A DNA stretch of 64,000 nucleotides from NCBI GenBank assembly GCA_017620255.1, contig JAFZQU010000001.1:62001-126000 (forward strand), written 5' to 3'. The stretch is from Lachnospiraceae bacterium (lineage in GTDB: Bacteria; Bacillota; Clostridia; Lachnospirales; Lachnospiraceae). The position numbers were made by a program, and so were the translations under genes. Below, in pieces: positions 61,030 through 64,000 of the stretch. Numbering within the stretch: position 1 is the first letter of the stretch; every line of letters starts with the position of its first letter. The notes under the pieces are model-generated. The model was not told where the DNA came from and searched no databases. It was given only the letters and a program-made list of their open reading frames with translations.

Positions 61030-62562
61030 TCAGTCGCCAAGCGCGGTTTTCTGCGCGATCTGGCGTTTCTGTTCGTAGCAGGCGAAAGAAGCGTCCACTT
61101 CTTCTTTCGGCGGCTTTTTGGTGATCAGACTGACAAGCGGAACGATCACAAGGCCCGCCACCATGGCGAAAGCGCCGCAGTTGATCGGGGACTGCAGGAT
61201 CGCCGGAAAAGCACTTCTGAAAAGCATATTTGCAAGCATCAGGACGGAACCGAAGATAAAGCAGACCGCACAGGATGCTTTTGTGACTTTTTTGGAATAG
61301 AGACCGTACATGAACGGAGCCAGGAAAGCACCGGCCATTGCGCCCCATGAAACGCCCATCAGCTGTGCGATGAACGTGATGTTGCTCTTGTACTGTACCA
61401 TCGCGATCACGGAAGAGATGGCGATGAACACGACGATCAGGGCACGGATCATGCGAACCTGTGCTTTTTCCGACATCTCCTTGATAAAAGTTCCCTTCAG
61501 GAAGTCAAGCGTCAGCGTGGAAGCGGAAGTCATGACCAGGGAAGATAAGGTCGACATCGACGCAGAGAGCACGAGGATGACTACGAGAGCGATGATCCCG
61601 GGATGAAGCCTTGAGAGCATGGTCGGGATGATCGAGTCAAAGCCGTCCGCCGCGATATCGATCTCATCGGAGAAGAGTCTGCCGAAACCGCCGAGGAAGT
61701 AGCAGCCGCCTGCCACCACGATTGCGAAGAACGTGGAGATGATCGTACCTTTGCGGATGCTGCCTTCATCGTTGATCGAGTAGAATTTCTGTACCATCTG
61801 CGGCAGTCCCCAGGTTCCAAGGGATGTCAGGATCACAACGAAGAACAGGCCGACAGGGTCTGCGCCAAAGAAAGAAGCGAAGATACCCGGCGTATCCGAA
61901 ACGGCGGGGTCGCTCACGCGTGCAAGGCCGTCCAGTGCCATCAGGAGGCCGCCTTTGGCGTTTAAGACCGCTGCGATGACAGCCACGATGCCGACCAACA
62001 TGATGAGACCCTGGATAAAATCATTGATGGCCGTTGCCATGTAGCCGCCGGCGATCACGTAGATCGCGGTCAGGATCGCCATCAGGACGATGCAGACGCT
62101 GTAATCGATATTGAAGGCCATACCGAAAAGTCTCGATAAGCCGTTATAAAGCGATGCCGTGTAAGGGATCATAAAGATAAAGATGATGATCGAGGCGCCG
62201 ATCTTGAGGGCTTTGGAATCAAAACGCTTCTCAAAGAACTGCGGCATGGTCGCGGAATTCAGATGCTGTGTCATGATACGTGTCCTTCTGCCGAGGATGA
62301 TCCAGGCCAAAAGGGAGCCGATCGCAGCATTTCCAAGACCGATCCAGGTCGATGCGATACCGAATTTCCATCCGAACTGTCCGGCATAGCCGACAAAGAT
62401 AACTGCGGAGAAATAGGACGTACCGTATGCGAAAGCGGTCAGCCAGGGGCCTACGTTACGGCCGCCGAGGACAAATCCGTTGACGTCTGTTGCTGTTTTT
62501 CTGCAGTAGATGCCGATCGCGACCAGGACTGCAAAATACAGGATCAAAATCACTACTTTCAT
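61030..62562 (-). CDS. sodium/solute symporter (SSS family)
   Basis: 510 residues with about 13 membrane helices. N-terminus ILILYFAVLVAIGIYC and FVLGGRNVGPWLTAFAYGTSYFSAVIFVGYAGQFGWKFG match the sodium:solute symporter family (PutP/PanF-like). VVILVLSASMSTLSSLVMTSASTLTLDFL is the conserved sodium-site helix region. The substrate is unknown. The promoter carries stacked palindromes (62597-62627), suggesting repression by a LacI-type regulator and hence a sugar or organic-acid inducer. Confidence 0.9.
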   Translation of the reverse strand: MKVVILILYFAVLVAIGIYCRKTATDVNGFVLGGRNVGPWLTAFAYGTSYFSAVIFVGYAGQFGWKFGIASTWIGLGNAAIGSLLAWIILGRRTRIMTQHLNSATMPQFFEKRFDSKALKIGASIIIFIFMIPYTASLYNGLSRLFGMAFNIDYSVCIVLMAILTAIYVIAGGYMATAINDFIQGLIMLVGIVAVIAAVLNAKGGLLMALDGLARVSDPAVSDTPGIFASFFGADPVGLFFVVILTSLGTWGLPQMVQKFYSINDEGSIRKGTIISTFFAIVVAGGCYFLGGFGRLFSDEIDIAADGFDSIIPTMLSRLHPGIIALVVILVLSASMSTLSSLVMTSASTLTLDFLKGTFIKEMSEKAQVRMIRALIVVFIAISSVIAMVQYKSNITFIAQLMGVSWGAMAGAFLAPFMYGLYSKKVTKASCAVCFIFGSVLMLANMLFRSAFPAILQSPINCGAFAMVAGLVIVPLVSLITKKPPKEEVDASFACYEQKRQIAQKTALGD

Positions 62563-62596
62563 GTTCTTACCTCACTTTGGTTCACTGTTCTGATTT

Positions 62597-62655
62597 GCTT
62601 TAAAGCGTAACGCTTTAACGCGTTAAACTATAACACAAATAAAAAAGAATTGCAA
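62597..62655 (-). promoter_or_regulatory. symporter promoter with overlapping palindromes
   Basis: Minus strand TTGCAA (62655-62650), 17-bp spacer, TATAGT (62632-62627). Over and after the start lie TTTAACGCGTTAAA (62614-62627, perfect), TAAAGCG-TAA-CGCTTTA (62601-62617) and GCTTTAAAGC (62597-62606). The central CG and the position resemble LacI-family operators. Confidence 0.7.
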
Positions 62656-62704
62656 GCATAAATTGCAGGCAATTTGAACGGGGTCAAAGACCGGATCAAA
62701 TGGT

Positions 62705-63007
62705 TTACATAATTCGGAATTTCAGAGGAGATAAAAAGAGAATGATCAGGATCGCAACGACCTGAATGACCAAAATCGCCGGCATTCCGTACTGGAATGC
62801 CGGTTTCATGGTCTTATGCCGGAACAGGTACATGCCGGCGATGCAGCCCGGCGCGCCGCCAAAGAGCGCGACCGTAAACATGGCTGCTTCCGAGATCCGC
62901 CATTTTCTGCGGCTTCTCGAACGCCGTTTGTCAATGCCCATGGCCAGGAATCCGGCCGCATTGATGATGATCACATACAGGATCAGTACCTGAATCACTT
63001 CTTGCAT
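62705..63007 (-). CDS. DUF1294 membrane protein
   Basis: 100 residues. The helix pair with KRRSRSRRKWRISEAAMFTVALFGGAPGCIAGMYLFRHKTMKPAFQYGMP is the DUF1294 signature. Three to four membrane helices. Function unknown. It starts 4 bp after the argG stop, with AAGGA lying in the end of argG, so it is translated from the argG message. Confidence 0.9.
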   Translation of the reverse strand: MQEVIQVLILYVIIINAAGFLAMGIDKRRSRSRRKWRISEAAMFTVALFGGAPGCIAGMYLFRHKTMKPAFQYGMPAILVIQVVAILIILFLSPLKFRIM

Positions 63008-63011
63008 GGTG

Positions 63012-64000
63012 TTATTTTTCCTTATTCACGGAAGCCATCTTCATCGCACGCACCTTGGTGGACAGCCCGAACAGGTTGATGAAGCCCGAAGCATCCTTAT
63101 GATCGTAGAGATCGCCGGTGGTAAAGCTTGCGATGTCTTCATTATACAATGAATACGGGGAAGTTGTACCTGCTTTGATGATATTTCCTTTATAAAGTTT
63201 GAATTTCACTTCACCGGTCACATACTGCTGCGTGCTGTCGATGAAAGCGCAGACCGCTTCGCGCAGCGGGGAGAACCATTTGCCTTCGTATACGATCTGT
63301 GCAAGCTTGTTGCCCAAATCCTTTTTGACTGCGTAGGTATCGCGGTCGAGGATCAGTTCCTCGAGCTGCTGGTGTGCTTCCATTAAGATCGTGCCGCCCG
63401 GTGTCTCGTAAACGCCGCGGGATTTCATGCCGACAACGCGGTTTTCCACGATATCCACGATACCGATGCCGTGCTTGCCGCCGAGCTTGTTCAGCGTGCG
63501 GATGATATCGGATACCTTCATTTCCTTACCGTTCACGGACTTCGGAACGCCCGCTTCAAACGTCATGGTCACATATTCGCCCTCATCGGGAGCTTTTTCG
63601 GGGGATACGCCGAGTACCAGAAGGTGATCGTAGTTGGGTTCGCTCGCAGGATCCTCGAGTTCGAGACCTTCATGGCTGATGTGCCATAAGTTCCTGTCGC
63701 GGCTGTAGCTGTTGTCGGCAGAAAACGGAAGATGAATGCCGTGTGCCTCACAGTATGCGATCTCGGACTCACGCGAATCCATCGTCCACTTTTCATCACG
63801 CCAGGCGGCGATGATCTTCAGATCCGGCGCCAAAGCCTTGATCCCCAGCTCGAAACGGATCTGGTCGTTACCCTTACCGGTCGCACCGTGGCAGATCGCA
63901 GCAGCACCTTCCTTACGTGCGATCTCAACAAGCCTTTTCGCGATCACGGGCCTTGCCATGGAAGTACCGAGCAGGTATTTGTTCTCGTATACCGCATAGC
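63012..64000 (-). CDS. argG: argininosuccinate synthase, C-terminal part
   Basis: The frame is open to the window edge and reads YAVYENKYLLGTSMARPVIAKRLVEIA, so the true start lies beyond 64000 and the first 80 or so residues are missing. It joins citrulline and aspartate with ATP to form argininosuccinate in arginine synthesis. Visible signatures: HGATGKGNDQIRFE, SADNSYSRDRNLWHISHEG, NKLGGKHGIGIVDIVENRVVGMKSRGVYETPGG and DASGFINLFGLS. DUF1294 follows on the same message. Confidence 0.97.
   Translation of the reverse strand, partial: YAVYENKYLLGTSMARPVIAKRLVEIARKEGAAAICHGATGKGNDQIRFELGIKALAPDLKIIAAWRDEKWTMDSRESEIAYCEAHGIHLPFSADNSYSRDRNLWHISHEGLELEDPASEPNYDHLLVLGVSPEKAPDEGEYVTMTFEAGVPKSVNGKEMKVSDIIRTLNKLGGKHGIGIVDIVENRVVGMKSRGVYETPGGTILMEAHQQLEELILDRDTYAVKKDLGNKLAQIVYEGKWFSPLREAVCAFIDSTQQYVTGEVKFKLYKGNIIKAGTTSPYSLYNEDIASFTTGDLYDHKDASGFINLFGLSTKVRAMKMASVNKEK

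Overview
The window looks like chromosome from an anaerobic, gut- or rumen-type member of the Lachnospiraceae (Bacillota, Clostridia). This rests on gene content and is an inference. The order rho - rpmE - DUF1385 - prmC - prfA, a DUF4364 winged-helix gene, a TSCPD-domain gene next to lgt, a DUF6106-like gene, a GH3 beta-glucosidase with permuted domains, and methionine synthase split from its reactivation domain are all familiar from that group. The window holds 44 protein genes (the first and last cut by the edges), one tRNA-Trp, and no insertion sequence, prophage or CRISPR array that I can see.

Layout. 1-6.9 kb: the end of an Ala-rich SH3b protein, then a tightly coupled seven-gene operon (TDP-sugar aminotransferase, GT2, radical SAM/SPASM, NeuD-type acyltransferase, NAD-sugar epimerase, metallophosphoesterase, ATP-grasp), closed by two terminators. 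It looks like synthesis and modification of an amino-sugar glycan. 7-12.5 kb: a 1781-residue secreted protein. 12.5-21 kb: a divergent pair of small membrane proteins, guaB behind a folded leader, a membrane protein, a GGDEF-EAL c-di-GMP protein, a TetR regulator and an RsmF-type RNA methyltransferase. 21-25 kb: a GH2 beta-mannosidase homologue lacking both catalytic glutamates, then DHH and DUF4364 genes. 25-30.5 kb: the transcription/translation block rho, rpmE, DUF1385, prmC, prfA. 30.5-36.4 kb (minus strand): a beta-propeller/HD-GYP transmembrane sensor, a YfcC-family transporter and a lipoprotein.

36.4-37.0 kb is the only long non-coding stretch. It contains three inverted-repeat units with an exact 64-bp period, then a promoter and terminator in front of a 1926-residue surface protein (37-42.8 kb). 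42.9-45.6 kb: tRNA-Trp and a chemoreceptor whose sensor part is built from two kinds of threefold tandem repeat. 45.8-53.2 kb: GH3 beta-glucosidase, TSCPD protein, lgt, alpha/beta hydrolase, MATE exporter and uracil permease. 53.3-56.8 kb: a YtrA-type GntR/ABC operon with a clear operator at its promoter. 56.9-61 kb: metF, the cobalamin reactivation domain and metH, a complete methyl-folate/B12 methionine module. 61-64 kb (minus strand): a sodium/solute symporter under stacked palindromes, DUF1294 and the 3' part of argG.

The observations I rate highest are the 64-bp-period palindrome array at 36560-36729, the GH2 pseudoenzyme, the mirror-symmetric divergent promoters at 13196/13261 that predict two leaderless mRNAs, the triplicated chemoreceptor sensor, and the glycan operon combining radical SAM and ATP-grasp enzymes.
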